Positions 24,801 to 35,300 of a stretch of DNA of 64,000 bases are shown here, in pieces. The position numbers and the translations under genes are program-made. The DNA comes from Pseudonocardia endophytica (GTDB lineage: Bacteria; Actinomycetota; Actinomycetes; Mycobacteriales; Pseudonocardiaceae), in the NCBI RefSeq assembly GCF_004339565.1, contig NZ_SMFZ01000002.1:1984001-2048000 (forward strand). Reading direction: 5' to 3'. The notes under the pieces were generated by a model. That model was given only the letters and a program-made list of their open reading frames with translations, ran no database searches and was not told the origin of the DNA. Within the stretch, counting starts at the first letter, position 1. The number at the start of each line of letters is the position of its first letter.

Positions 24801-25895
24801 ATGTCCACTCCGGACCCGACGTCCCGGATCGACGCGACCGCCGTCCGGCCGGTGCCCCGGCCGGGGCCGGGCCGTGCGTCCGGTGACCACGCCGAGCCCG
24901 GATGGCCACCCCGTCCGGGGCAGGCGGCGGTCGCGCCTGTGCCCGAGGGCGGTCGCGACGCCGGTCCCCGTCACGGGGACGGTGCGGCCCCCGACCATCT
25001 CGACGGTCTGGATCCCGAGGAGTTCGACACCGACGGGTACAACCTGGACGGTCTCGGCCGCGACGGGTTCGACCGCGACGGGTTCGACATGTACGGCTTC
25101 GACCGTGAGGGCTTCGACCGGGACGGGTTCGACCGCGAGGGCTTCGACCGCGATGGCTACCCCGTCGAGGCGTACGACGACGTCGCCCCCGACCCGCGCG
25201 GCGAGGGGCAGGCACACGAGGACGCGCCGGGGGACGAGGCCTACGGCTACGCCGCCGGGTACGGCCCCGACGGGTACCGCCCCGGCCGTCGCAGGGCTCC
25301 CGACGACGACGAGTACCTGTCGCCGATGGACGGCACGCTGACCGGGAACGAGGTCCCCGCCGTCGCCGTCGGGCAGGTCGAGGAGGACCGCCCGCGACGG
25401 CGGTGGCCGTGGATGGTCGGCGCCGCGGCGGTCGCGGGTGCGGTGGCCGTGCCGGTCGGGATGGCCCTGCTCGGTGGCGGCAGCGGTGGGGGCGACAGCT
25501 CGACCGAGTCCCCGCTGCTGTCCGGCACCTCCGGCACCTCGGGGACCGCGGGCCTCGGTACGTCCGACGCGGCGCAGGCCTCCCAGCCGGGCGGAGCACC
25601 GGTCGGCGAGCAGGCGCCTGCCGGACCGCAGGTCACCTACGAGGTCACCGGCGACGGTAAGGCCAACTCGATCACGTTCGGGCGCGGGCAGGCCGTGGCG
25701 CAGGCGCAGAGCGCCGACCTGCCCTGGAAGCAGGTCTCGCCCGCCGCGCAGGGCGAGTCCGACTACTCGCTGACGGCCGTGTCCGGCGACGGGGGCGGCG
25801 ACATCTCCTGCAAGATCACCATCGACGGCGCCGTCGTCGCCGAGGACGCGGGAAAGGGCAACTACGCGGCGGTGTCCTGCAACGGCCGTCGCTGA
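21879..25895 (+). CDS. Giant Arg/Asp-rich repetitive protein with one TM helix and C-terminal MmpS-like domain
   Basis: A 1338-residue protein. Residues 1-1170 are disordered, low-complexity and dominated by Arg, Asp and Gly in RFD, DRR and GRF patterns. The tail includes an in-frame 291-base (97-codon) duplication near 23421/23712, a 15-base tandem at 23291-23345, and GFDRDG/GFDREG repeats near 25050-25160. One membrane helix lies at about 1175-1197 (WPWMVGAAAVAGAVAVPVGM). Residues 1250-1338 match the MmpS fold: VTYEVTGDGKANSITFGRG, LPWKQVSP, ISCKITIDGAVVAED and VSCNG. MmpS proteins are normally about 140 residues and assist MmpL transporters. GGAGGGGG precedes the ATG. No MmpL lies nearby. 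The tail should be cytoplasmic. Confidence 0.8.
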   Translation: MSQPTWDPDKRRWLFEGEEDAPAHRRNRRRSVDVIDRPGTDSRDRSTSSSLAEELTQVGFGGRDPRPSTFEAARGDAPDARAPRVDAGLDGAAAPRPPGHDGGWALLDPVRPDPLGSGDVGGAHDGPNGSDRRPPARADRRDRRDGPSVHRTDLPESIRPGEFDRRWHDGLAGDGEAEAGTGEADGSADAGAAYLRDAAAVHRNGTASVRASEPSGVHGAVHADGSGAPLRVVNGHANGARYGRADAGDRSGVNGATDHRSPDTAAGADADRVVGSGGGPVRTALHPADADDRRGSGRDGGDAGPRPPEAYASLPDRADGDRYGRDRRDARPSDVGDRDRAARFDPDRYDDRDRYDVDRPDHGRFGADHTDRERDDHRPGDRRPPDAHEGGHRTDRSAERARDDLHGDRRAPDPHDGGYRTDRPADRFDDGRSDGARYGRAPVGSDRFGADGFDSDRFDDGRRDGGVREPAHPGAPHPGAAHPGAAHPGADRFAADRREPDRFETGRFAADGLDARPVDDRRDGDRRGQADSGATRFDTGRFDADRFGGRPAGERRDGDRHDRADSGAIRFDTGRFGGRPVGEGPDGDGHDRADSGAIRFETGRFDADRFGARPVDDRRDGDRRGQADSGATRFDTGRFGGRPAGEGPDGDGHDRASAAADRFEPGRPGADGLDGRLVEDRRGRDPRDRADVDADRIDRGRRDTGRFDAVRSVGEGRDGNRADSRTARTADDRSAAGRRDVDRHDRGDAAEARGRDRFDADRDGRPRFADGRGGERRFEGDRFEGDRLGGDRLSSDRLSSDRLGGARPEAYVPEADRFDAHRSGRDRTDADRRAPDPDRHDRRDVDGRDRDRRAWNPTDADHDDHARAGIDRPGARDVGHPETAPRSVGAPTPDRRDGDRFTADRREDGRFAPRDLDLDLDLDRVGVDRRGVDPRTTDRPSTDRGGTDPTVADLSATGRRGTDRRDTGRADAAGMSTPDPTSRIDATAVRPVPRPGPGRASGDHAEPGWPPRPGQAAVAPVPEGGRDAGPRHGDGAAPDHLDGLDPEEFDTDGYNLDGLGRDGFDRDGFDMYGFDREGFDRDGFDREGFDRDGYPVEAYDDVAPDPRGEGQAHEDAPGDEAYGYAAGYGPDGYRPGRRRAPDDDEYLSPMDGTLTGNEVPAVAVGQVEEDRPRRRWPWMVGAAAVAGAVAVPVGMALLGGGSGGGDSSTESPLLSGTSGTSGTAGLGTSDAAQASQPGGAPVGEQAPAGPQVTYEVTGDGKANSITFGRGQAVAQAQSADLPWKQVSPAAQGESDYSLTAVSGDGGGDISCKITIDGAVVAEDAGKGNYAAVSCNGRR

Positions 25896-25919
25896 GCGGG
25901 TACGGCAGCAGGACGACGA

Positions 25920-25951
25920 ACGACCCCGGCCGGAGTTCCGGCCGGGGTCGT
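25920..25951. terminator. Bidirectional terminator between convergent genes
   Basis: A perfect inverted repeat with 15-base arms (ACGACCCCGGCCGGA and its complement) around a 2-base centre fills the 70-base gap between the MmpS-like gene and acs. Its symmetry suits termination in both directions. Confidence 0.85.
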
Positions 25952-25965
25952 GTCGTGCGTGCCGG

Positions 25966-27909
<1,944 letters not shown>

Positions 27910-28016
27910 CTGAAACCTCCCTTGGACGGCGGCGTCCTGATACGTCACGGACCGGGGCGGAACCCGGCCCACCGGGTGAGGATGATGCCCGCGATCCGGT
28001 CTCCCGGCCAGCGGAG

Positions 28017-28042
28017 CCCCCCGGCCGGACAGGCCCGGGGGG
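28017..28042 (-). terminator. Hairpin downstream of the esterase gene
   Basis: CCCCCCGG and CCGGGGGG form a perfect 8-bp stem around a 10-base loop, 30 bases past the stop of the leftward esterase gene and upstream of acs. It probably separates the two transcripts. Confidence 0.6.
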
Positions 28043-28071
28043 TGTGACGCCCGTCCGGTCGGAGGGGCGTA

Positions 28072-29190
28072 TCACCCCTGTGGGCACGACGCGGACGGCG
28101 CGTTGCGCCCGAACAGCCCGGCCCGTCCGGACAGCCACGGGAGCGAACGGGAGAACGCGTCGCTCCACACGTCGAACGTATGCCCTGCTCCGGGCAGCAC
28201 GACGAGGCACGACGTGATCCCCGCGGACCGTGCGGCGGGCACCAGCTGCTCGATCGCGGCGTACGGCTGCTGGTCGGCGTCGCCCACCTCGAACCAACCG
28301 CCCAGTCCGGGGTAGCGCCCCGCGGTCAGCAGGTCGATCGGCTCGTGCGCCGCGAACGCCTGCTGCGAGCCACCGAACAGCTGCGCGACCGTGCTCGCCG
28401 TGTCCGCGTTCGTGTCGCCGAGACGCGGCCCGAGCAGGCCGCTGAAGTCGCCGAACGCGCCGAACCGGTCCGGGTGCCGCAGCGCCAGCATGAGCGCGCA
28501 GGAGCCGCCCTCGGACAGCCCGGCGACGGCCCACGACGGGCCGGGGTCCCGGGTACCGAGCACGCGGACGGCGGCCGTCGGGACGTCGACGGTCAGGTAC
28601 GTCTCGACGTTCCCGAGTGGACTGTCCACGCACTCGGTGTCCGCGCCGAGCGAGCCGTTCACGTCCGGGAGCACCAGTACCGGCGCAAGGCCGCCGTGTG
28701 CCCGGGCGAACGCGTCCGCCGTGGTCTGTGCCTGGCCGCCGTCGATCCAGTCCTGTGGGGACCCGGGCGTGCCGTGCAGCAGCATCACGACCGGCAGCAG
28801 CGGGCGGTCCTTCGCGAACCACGAGGGTGGCAGGTAGACCTGCGTCGGGCGGGCGGAGAACCGGGACGCGGTGGCCGGCACGTCCAGTGACACGATCTGG
28901 CCCGCGTCGGGGACCCGGCCCTCCTCCTCGCGCGCCTCGGCCAGGCTCACCACGTCCGCTGGCGGCTCGCCGAAGGCCTGGCCGATCGTACGGTAGAACT
29001 CGAAGTGCGCGTTGACGATGCTCCCGATCTGCAGCACGACCAGCAGCACGATCACCGACCGCGCCGCACCCCGCACGAGCCGCCGGGAGCCGCGGTGGAA
29101 CCACAGCACGGCGAGACCCAGCAGGACCAGCAGCACGGGACCGACGGGCCACCAGTCGGCGATCGGCACCACCGAGATGTCGGGCGTCAC
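28072..29190 (-). CDS. Membrane-anchored alpha/beta-hydrolase esterase (esterase D/antigen 85-like)
   Basis: A 372-residue protein with two N-terminal membrane helices (about residues 13-27 and 43-62) and an extracytoplasmic alpha/beta-hydrolase. The nucleophile elbow is AGLSEGGSCAL. A putative acid lies in EVGDADQQPY and the catalytic His in LPGAGHTFDVW. The fold resembles putative esterases and mycolyltransferases; no mycolate-specific feature is seen. The GTG at 29190 is 14 bases from the divergent DMT gene. Possible role in envelope lipid or ester turnover. Confidence 0.82.
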   Translation of the reverse strand: MTPDISVVPIADWWPVGPVLLVLLGLAVLWFHRGSRRLVRGAARSVIVLLVVLQIGSIVNAHFEFYRTIGQAFGEPPADVVSLAEAREEEGRVPDAGQIVSLDVPATASRFSARPTQVYLPPSWFAKDRPLLPVVMLLHGTPGSPQDWIDGGQAQTTADAFARAHGGLAPVLVLPDVNGSLGADTECVDSPLGNVETYLTVDVPTAAVRVLGTRDPGPSWAVAGLSEGGSCALMLALRHPDRFGAFGDFSGLLGPRLGDTNADTASTVAQLFGGSQQAFAAHEPIDLLTAGRYPGLGGWFEVGDADQQPYAAIEQLVPAARSAGITSCLVVLPGAGHTFDVWSDAFSRSLPWLSGRAGLFGRNAPSASCPQG

Positions 29191-29204
29191 GGCAGGATGT
29201 CCGG

Positions 29205-30080
29205 ATGACGATCGTGGCGGCGTTCCTGGGGCTGCTCGCCGCCGCCCTGTTCGCGGTCGCGTCCGCGGCCCAGCAGCGCGCCGCCGCCGACGTGCCCGAC
29301 GAGGCGGCCCGCGGGCTCGGCCTGATGCGCACGCTGATCCGTCGTCCACTGTGGTGGGTCGGGACGCTCGGCGACGGCGGCGGGTTCGTCGCGCAGGCCG
29401 CCGCGCTGGGCCTCGGGTCGCTGCTGCTGGTGCAGCCCTTGCTGGTGACCACATTGCTGTTCGCGCTGCCGTTGAGCGCGCGGTGGGCCGGACGGCCGCT
29501 CTCGCGCTCCGACGGCGGGTGGGCGCTCGTGCTGGTCGTCGCGCTGGCCGTGTTCGTCGTGGTGGGGGAGCCGACGGCAGGCGCCGACCGGGCGTCGCCG
29601 GAGCGCTGGTTCCCGGCCGTCGTCGCGATCGTCGTCGTGCTGGCCGGATGCCTGGTGGGCGCCGCGCTGCGCCGCGGGACGGTGCGCGCCGTCCTGCTGG
29701 CCACGTGCACGGCCCTGATGTACGGCGCCACCGCCGCGCTGATCAAGGGCGTGGTCAGCCTGCTCGACGATGGCGTCCTCGCCGTGCTGACGGCGTGGGA
29801 GACATGGGCGCTGATCGTCGTCGTGACGGTCGGGACGCTGCTGCAGCAGTCGGCGTTCCAGGCGGGCGCGCTCGGTGCGTCGCTGCCGATCGTGACGGTG
29901 GGGGAGCCGGTCGTCGCCGTCGTGCTCGGCATCGCCGTCCTGGACGAGCAGGTGCAGAGCTCCGGCGCGGAGTGGGTGCTGATCGCGGTCATCGCCGTGG
30001 TGATGGCGGTGGCCACGGCCGCCCTGGCGCGCTCCTCGGCCCGGGCGACGCCGGCCACCCCGGCCCGGGTGCCGGGCTGA
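29205..30080 (+). CDS. DMT-superfamily (EamA-like) transporter
   Basis: A 291-residue membrane protein with nine or ten hydrophobic segments in two related halves, as in the drug/metabolite transporter superfamily. Segments such as LLLVQPLLVTTLLFALPLSA and SLPIVTVGEPVVAVVLGIAV are typical of actinobacterial members. The ATG is 6 bases after CAGGAT and lacks a ribosome-binding site. It is divergent from the esterase. Substrate unknown. Confidence 0.82.
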   Translation: MTIVAAFLGLLAAALFAVASAAQQRAAADVPDEAARGLGLMRTLIRRPLWWVGTLGDGGGFVAQAAALGLGSLLLVQPLLVTTLLFALPLSARWAGRPLSRSDGGWALVLVVALAVFVVVGEPTAGADRASPERWFPAVVAIVVVLAGCLVGAALRRGTVRAVLLATCTALMYGATAALIKGVVSLLDDGVLAVLTAWETWALIVVVTVGTLLQQSAFQAGALGASLPIVTVGEPVVAVVLGIAVLDEQVQSSGAEWVLIAVIAVVMAVATAALARSSARATPATPARVPG

Positions 30081-30109
30081 CTCCGCCCCCGGCGACGCCT
30101 CTGGCGCGG

Positions 30110-31534
30110 TCACGGTGCCGCCACGGGTTCTGGCGACGCCGTATCGGCCGCCGGCCTGCCACGGCGCAGGTACGCGAACACGAACGGCGGCAACGAGAGC
30201 ACGACGACGGCGAGCGCCAGCAGCACGACGTACGCGACCGTGTCCCCGGTCTTGAGCTGGCTCGGCGGCACGAACCCGAGCAGGAACGACACGACGCACC
30301 CCACCAGCCCGATCCCGCCGACCGCCCACACGCCGGGCAGCCCACCCGGGATGCGGTACGGCCGGTGGACGCTCGGGCGCGTGTACCGCAGCCGGATCAC
30401 CGCGGCGAACATCAGCGCGTACATCACGATCACGATCTGCGCGGTGACCGCGGAGAGCATCCAGTACGACGTGTTGACGCTCGGCACGAACAGGAACAGC
30501 AGCGCGAACACCGACCCGCCGACGCCCTGCACCAGCAGCAGCGTGACCGGCACGTCGTTGCGGTTGACCCGGCCCAGTGCCGCAGGCGCCAGACCCTCCC
30601 GCGTCACCGCGGCGACGCCCTTGGCCGGTCCCAGGATCCACGGGGTCAGGTGCGCGACGCCGCCGAACGCGACGAGCAGCGCGAGCGGCACCAGGAGCCA
30701 GCCGACCGACAGCGTGTCCAGCACATGTGCGAACAGCTCCATCGTCCCGGCCACCAAACTGATCTGTTCCGACGGCAGCACGAACGCCATGAACAGCGAG
30801 CCGAGCACGCTGAACACGAGCGTCACGGCGACGGCCAGCAGGATCGCGCGGGGCACCACGCGACCGGGGTCGCGTGTCTCGCTCGAGTGGAACCCGGCCA
30901 TCTCCATGCCGGTGAACAGCAGGATGATCCCGCCGAGGAACGCGAGGTTGCCCAGCGACACGTCCGGCACCAGTGCCCCGGCGGAGAACGGGATCTGCGA
31001 CGGGTTGCCGGCCAGCAGGAACGCCGCGCCGAGGATCACCACCAGCACGGCGGGCAGGATCGACCCGAGGACCGTGCCGATCGCCCCGATCGCCGACGAG
31101 GCGCGCACGCCGAACAGGTTCGCCGCCGTCGTGCCCCAGAAGAACGTCAGCATCACGAGCACCAGGAACAGGTTGTCCGACGCCAGCGCCGGGTTGATCG
31201 CGTAGGCGAGCGACGCGGCGATGAACGACAGCACGGTCGGGAACCAGGCGATGTTCTCCGAGTAGTCGCACCACACCGCGAGGAACCCGGCCCGCCCGCC
31301 GAACGCCTCCTTCACCCACGCGTACACGCCGCCCTCGCGCGGCCACGCCGTGCCGAGCTCCGCGGCCGCCATCGCGATCGGGATCAGGAACACGATGGCG
31401 GACAACGCGAACAGCGCCAGCATCGCCCAGCCGTACTCGGCCATCACCGGCAGGTTCCTGGCGCTGACGATCGCCGCGACGTTGATCATCGCCAGCGACA
31501 GGACGCCGAGCTTCGCCGTGCGGGCGGCGGTCAC
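30110..31534 (-). CDS. APC-superfamily amino-acid antiporter, GadC/AGT-like
   Basis: A 474-residue amino-acid permease with about 12 helices. The N-terminal half has GTAWPREGGVYAWVKEAFG, a sequence typical of the glutamate:GABA antiporter branch, and GMEMAGFHSSETRDPGRVVPRA follows. The GTG at 31534 overlaps the upstream stop as GTGA. A glutamate decarboxylase gene lies upstream in the same direction, so exchange of glutamate for GABA is a reasonable inference. The specificity is not proven. Confidence 0.82.
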   Translation of the reverse strand: MTAARTAKLGVLSLAMINVAAIVSARNLPVMAEYGWAMLALFALSAIVFLIPIAMAAAELGTAWPREGGVYAWVKEAFGGRAGFLAVWCDYSENIAWFPTVLSFIAASLAYAINPALASDNLFLVLVMLTFFWGTTAANLFGVRASSAIGAIGTVLGSILPAVLVVILGAAFLLAGNPSQIPFSAGALVPDVSLGNLAFLGGIILLFTGMEMAGFHSSETRDPGRVVPRAILLAVAVTLVFSVLGSLFMAFVLPSEQISLVAGTMELFAHVLDTLSVGWLLVPLALLVAFGGVAHLTPWILGPAKGVAAVTREGLAPAALGRVNRNDVPVTLLLVQGVGGSVFALLFLFVPSVNTSYWMLSAVTAQIVIVMYALMFAAVIRLRYTRPSVHRPYRIPGGLPGVWAVGGIGLVGCVVSFLLGFVPPSQLKTGDTVAYVVLLALAVVVLSLPPFVFAYLRRGRPAADTASPEPVAAP

Positions 31535-32220
31535 ACCGCACCCGACCCGCGCAGCACCGACTCCAGCCGCTCCCGGACCGTGTCGTCGGCGTCCCCGCGG
31601 ACCAGGACCGTCATGTCCCTCCAGGTGTAGACGACGCCGCTGCCGCGGGGCCGGATCCGGGCGGTGAGCTCGCGGGCGACGGCGTCGCGGTCGGCCGCCG
31701 TCGCGTACCGGTCGATCACGGCGGTCGCGTCGTCGGAGGTCCTCCGGGGAGCGGCAGCGGGCGAAGCCTGCGGGGTGGGGGCAGCACAGTCGGTCGAGAT
31801 CCGGACCGTCGACGACGAGGTCGCCTGCCGGGCCAGCGGGTCCGGCTCGTCGCGTACGGAGCAGACCTGCAGGCCGGCCCGTCCCACCGCGCCGATCACG
31901 TCGGCCGCCGACCCGGGTTCGAACGGCGCCTGGTCCGTGTCCCCGGCCCACTGGACGATCGCGAGCGTCGCGAGTACCACCCCGAGCAGCACCGCACCCC
32001 CCAGCACCGTGCCCCACGTTGCGTGAGAGCTGCTGTCGTCCGGCCCGGTGCTGCGAGCGGAGCTTTCGTCCGACGCGGACGCGGGAGTGGTTCCGGCGTC
32101 CCATGTTGCGCGAGGACCGCTGTCGTCCGGCGGGGTCGTGCGAGAGGAGCTCTCGTCCAACGGGGCGTGGCGGCCCGTCGGCCACGGCTCGGAGGCGGGG
32201 TCCTCGGGCGGTCCGGTCAT
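31531..32220 (-). CDS. Unrecognised membrane protein with repeat-derived cytoplasmic N-terminus
   Basis: A 229-residue protein. Residues 1-68 are low-complexity Ser/Asp/Thr-rich and repeat a DESSSRTT/PDDSGPRATW pattern. The underlying DNA belongs to a dispersed repeat seen again in non-coding sequence near 40.2 kb. One membrane helix follows (about 70-92, VLGGAVLLGVVLATLAIV). The C-terminal 130 residues are probably extracytoplasmic with two Cys. The stop overlaps the start of the permease, implying coupling. Function unknown. Confidence 0.7.
   Translation of the reverse strand: MTGPPEDPASEPWPTGRHAPLDESSSRTTPPDDSGPRATWDAGTTPASASDESSARSTGPDDSSSHATWGTVLGGAVLLGVVLATLAIVQWAGDTDQAPFEPGSAADVIGAVGRAGLQVCSVRDEPDPLARQATSSSTVRISTDCAAPTPQASPAAAPRRTSDDATAVIDRYATAADRDAVARELTARIRPRGSGVVYTWRDMTVLVRGDADDTVRERLESVLRGSGAV
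32022..32170. repeat. Degenerate ~30-base repeat family, copy block A (inside a coding sequence)
   Basis: Four degenerate units share TGCG, GAG, GCT, TCGTCC at the same spacing; the clearest is GCGAGAGGAGCTCTCGTCC at 32136. Units of the same kind occur near 40,230-40,330. Here they encode the N-terminal tail of the protein at 31531-32220. A second, unrelated short repeat (TCATGCCGCGG type, three copies at 32216-32310) fills the gap up to lysX. Confidence 0.55.
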
Positions 32221-32325
32221 GGCGCGGTCCTGCCGGCGGGCGGCGCGGGCGGCCCGGTCATGCCGCGGCCCCGGCGGCGGGCGGCGCAGTCATGCCGCGG
32301 CGCCCGGTCGGCCACGGATCGTCGC

Positions 32326-35300
32326 TCACGCCGCCGCGTCCCGGACGGTGTCCGGCGCCGACGGCGACGTCACGCCGCCGACCGCGCGCGGCACGAGCAG
32401 CTCACCGAGCCCGGGTACGGCGAGGAAGCCCTCCGCCCCCGCGTAGAGCAGCCCGACCCGCGGCAGGTCGCGCCGGTGCCGGTAGGCCAGCACGCGGGGG
32501 AGCCACCGCGGGTCGAACCGCTCGTTGAACGCGCGCAGCGACTCGATCTGGAAGAACGGGTTGAGCACCCGCACCGCGCGCTGGGCGAGCCGCTGCGCGG
32601 GCGTGAACGGCACGTCGTCGGCGAACAGCCTGCCCCACATGGCGAAGTTCATCGACAGCCGGGAGACGCCGCGGTCGCTCAGCGCCGCGGCCGTCGACGC
32701 GATCAGGAACTCGGTCATCCCGTTCGGCGCGCCCGGGTCGTGGCGCATCAGGTCCAACGTGTACCCGAACGACGTGCCGTAGGCCGGAACCAGCCGCAGG
32801 AACCCGCCGGGCACGCCGTCGGCGTCGACGGCGACGCACAGCAGGAACTCCGGGTTCTCGCCGGCACCCGCGATGTCCTGGGACAGCGACATCGTGAACC
32901 CGCGCTCCGGAGCCTTGCCGCGCCAGCGTGCGCTGATCGCGTTGAGCTGTCCGACGAGCGTCGTCGACGCGTTCGCCTCGGACACGAGCCTGAACGAGTA
33001 GCTCCGCCCGACGCGCCGGACGGCCGCGCGCAGACTCTTGTGCTCCGGCCCCTCCAGCGTGAACGCGCGGCAGTCGATGATCGCCTCGTCGCCGAGGTAG
33101 AACGCGGAGAAGCCGCGCGACGCGTAGAGCGGCATGCTCTGCTCGCGTGCCGCCAGCAGCGCCGGGTGCCAGGCGCGCTCGTCGCACATGGCCAGGAACT
33201 CGTCGAGCACCACCGGCACCGACTCCGGCCGCCCGATCGGGTCGCCGGAGACGAGCGCGTACCCGCCGAGGTAGGTGTAGGCGATCATCGCCTCACCGTC
33301 GCGGGAGAAGAAGAAGCTCTTGTCGTCGCGCAGCGCGAAGTAGGCGAGCGTGTCCCAGCCGTAGGTGTGCACGAGCCGTTCCGCGTGCGCCCAGTCGTCC
33401 CCGGTGTGCGGGCTGGCCTGCGCGATCGGCCGGAAGATCAGGATCACCAGCACGGCGACGCCGAGGATGCCGAGACCGAGCAGGGCGGCCGGGAAGAACT
33501 CGTCGAAGAAGGGGGAGGCGTACGTGTACGGCCCGTCGAGCCCGATCAGCCCGGCGAACACGGTGCCGAGCGCGCCGCCGAGCGACAGGTCCGGGGAGAT
33601 CCGGCCCCGCTCCAGGAACAGCGCCACGACGCCGAACACGATCACGGCGATCAGGTAGATCGGCACGAACCGGAACAGCCGCAGCAACGACGGTGGGTCG
33701 GCCGGTGCGCGGAACTGCTCGCGCAGCAGGATCAGCGTGACCAGCAGACCGGCCGCGATCAGCGCCGCGACCGGGTGCGGTCCCTTCAGCAGGTGCAGCA
33801 CCAGCCCGAGCGCGAAAAGCACGACGGCCACCCGCCAGGCCAGCCGTTTGCGACGGCGCAGCTGGTCGGCCAGCAGGATCAGGAGCAGTCCGATCAGGAC
33901 GGACGCGACGTGCCCGGCGACCGGCACCCACAGCGGGCCGAGCGCGCCCTCGGTCGGGCCGAGCCTGGCGTGCACGACCGGCAGGGTGGAGATCAGCTGC
34001 AGCAGTCCGGACAGCGCCGTGAGCCAGGCGACGATCCGGACACCCCGGTGCTCTGGCTCCACCGGAGGCGGTGGAGCGACGGCGTCACCGGACCGGAGTG
34101 GGGCGACGGTCCCGGCGCCGCCTCCCGCTGCGACGACACCGCCCGTCGCGACCCCGGCTCCTCCCGCGACCGCGCCGCCGGTCACCGCCGCGCTGCCCGT
34201 CACCGCGGCGGCCGGGGCGCGGCTGCTCGTCGCGCCGGCTCCGGCGTGCGCCGGTTCCGCGGGCGAGGGCATGGCCAGCGGCTGGGCCGGGATGCCGTCG
34301 GCGGGCAGCGGCGTCGGGGGGACGACGGCGCGCGGCGCGCCCCGCGGTCCGCCGTCCGGTGGCGTGAACTCCGGGCGCAGCGTCGGGAACAGCACCACCT
34401 CGCGGATCGAGTCCACACTGGCCAGCAGCATCACGAGCCGGTCGATGCCGATGCCGAGCCCGCCGGTGCACGGCATGCCCTGCTCCAGGGCGCGCACGTA
34501 GTCGAGATCGATGTCGCCCGCCTCCGGGTCGCCGCCCGCCTTGGCCTTCGCCTCCTCGGTGAACGCGGCGAGCTGGGCGACCGGGTCGTTCTGCTCGGAG
34601 TAGGCGTTGCACAGCTCGAACCCGGCGACGATCAGCTCGAAGCGCTCGACGTAGTCCGGGTCGTCACGGTGCACGCGGGCCAGCGGGGAGACCTCGGTCG
34701 GGTAGTCGATGCAGAACACGGGCCCGACGACGTCGTGCTGCACCCGCTCGTCGTAGACCTCCTTCATCATGCGACCGGGACCCCAGGACTGCTCGTAGGC
34801 CAGCCCGAGCCGGTCCAGCGCCGACCGCGCGTCGGCGACCGGCATGCCGGGGTGCATCCGCTCGCCGGTCGTGTTCGCGATCATGTCGGCGAAGCGCTCG
34901 CGGGGCCACGGCGTGGCGGCCAGATCGAGGTCGTGCCCGCCGTAGTGCACGACGAGCGGGCCCTCCGGCTTGTTCAGCGCGGAGCGGGCTGCGGCCACGA
35001 CCATGCCCTCGACCAGGTCCATCATGTCGTGGTAGTCGGCGAACGCCTGGTAGGCCTCGAGCATCGTGAACTCGGGGTTGTGCCGGGTGTCGATACCCTC
35101 GTTGCGGAACACCCGCCCGATCTCGAACACCCGCTCCAGCCCGCCGACGATCAGGCGCTTGAGGTGCAGCTCGAGCGCGATCCGCAGGTAGAGGTCGATG
35201 TCCAGCGCGTTGTGGTGCGTGATGAACGGGCGGGCCGACGCGCCGCCCTGGATGGTGCCCAGCACCGGACCCTCGACCTCGGTGAAGCCCCGCTCCTCGA

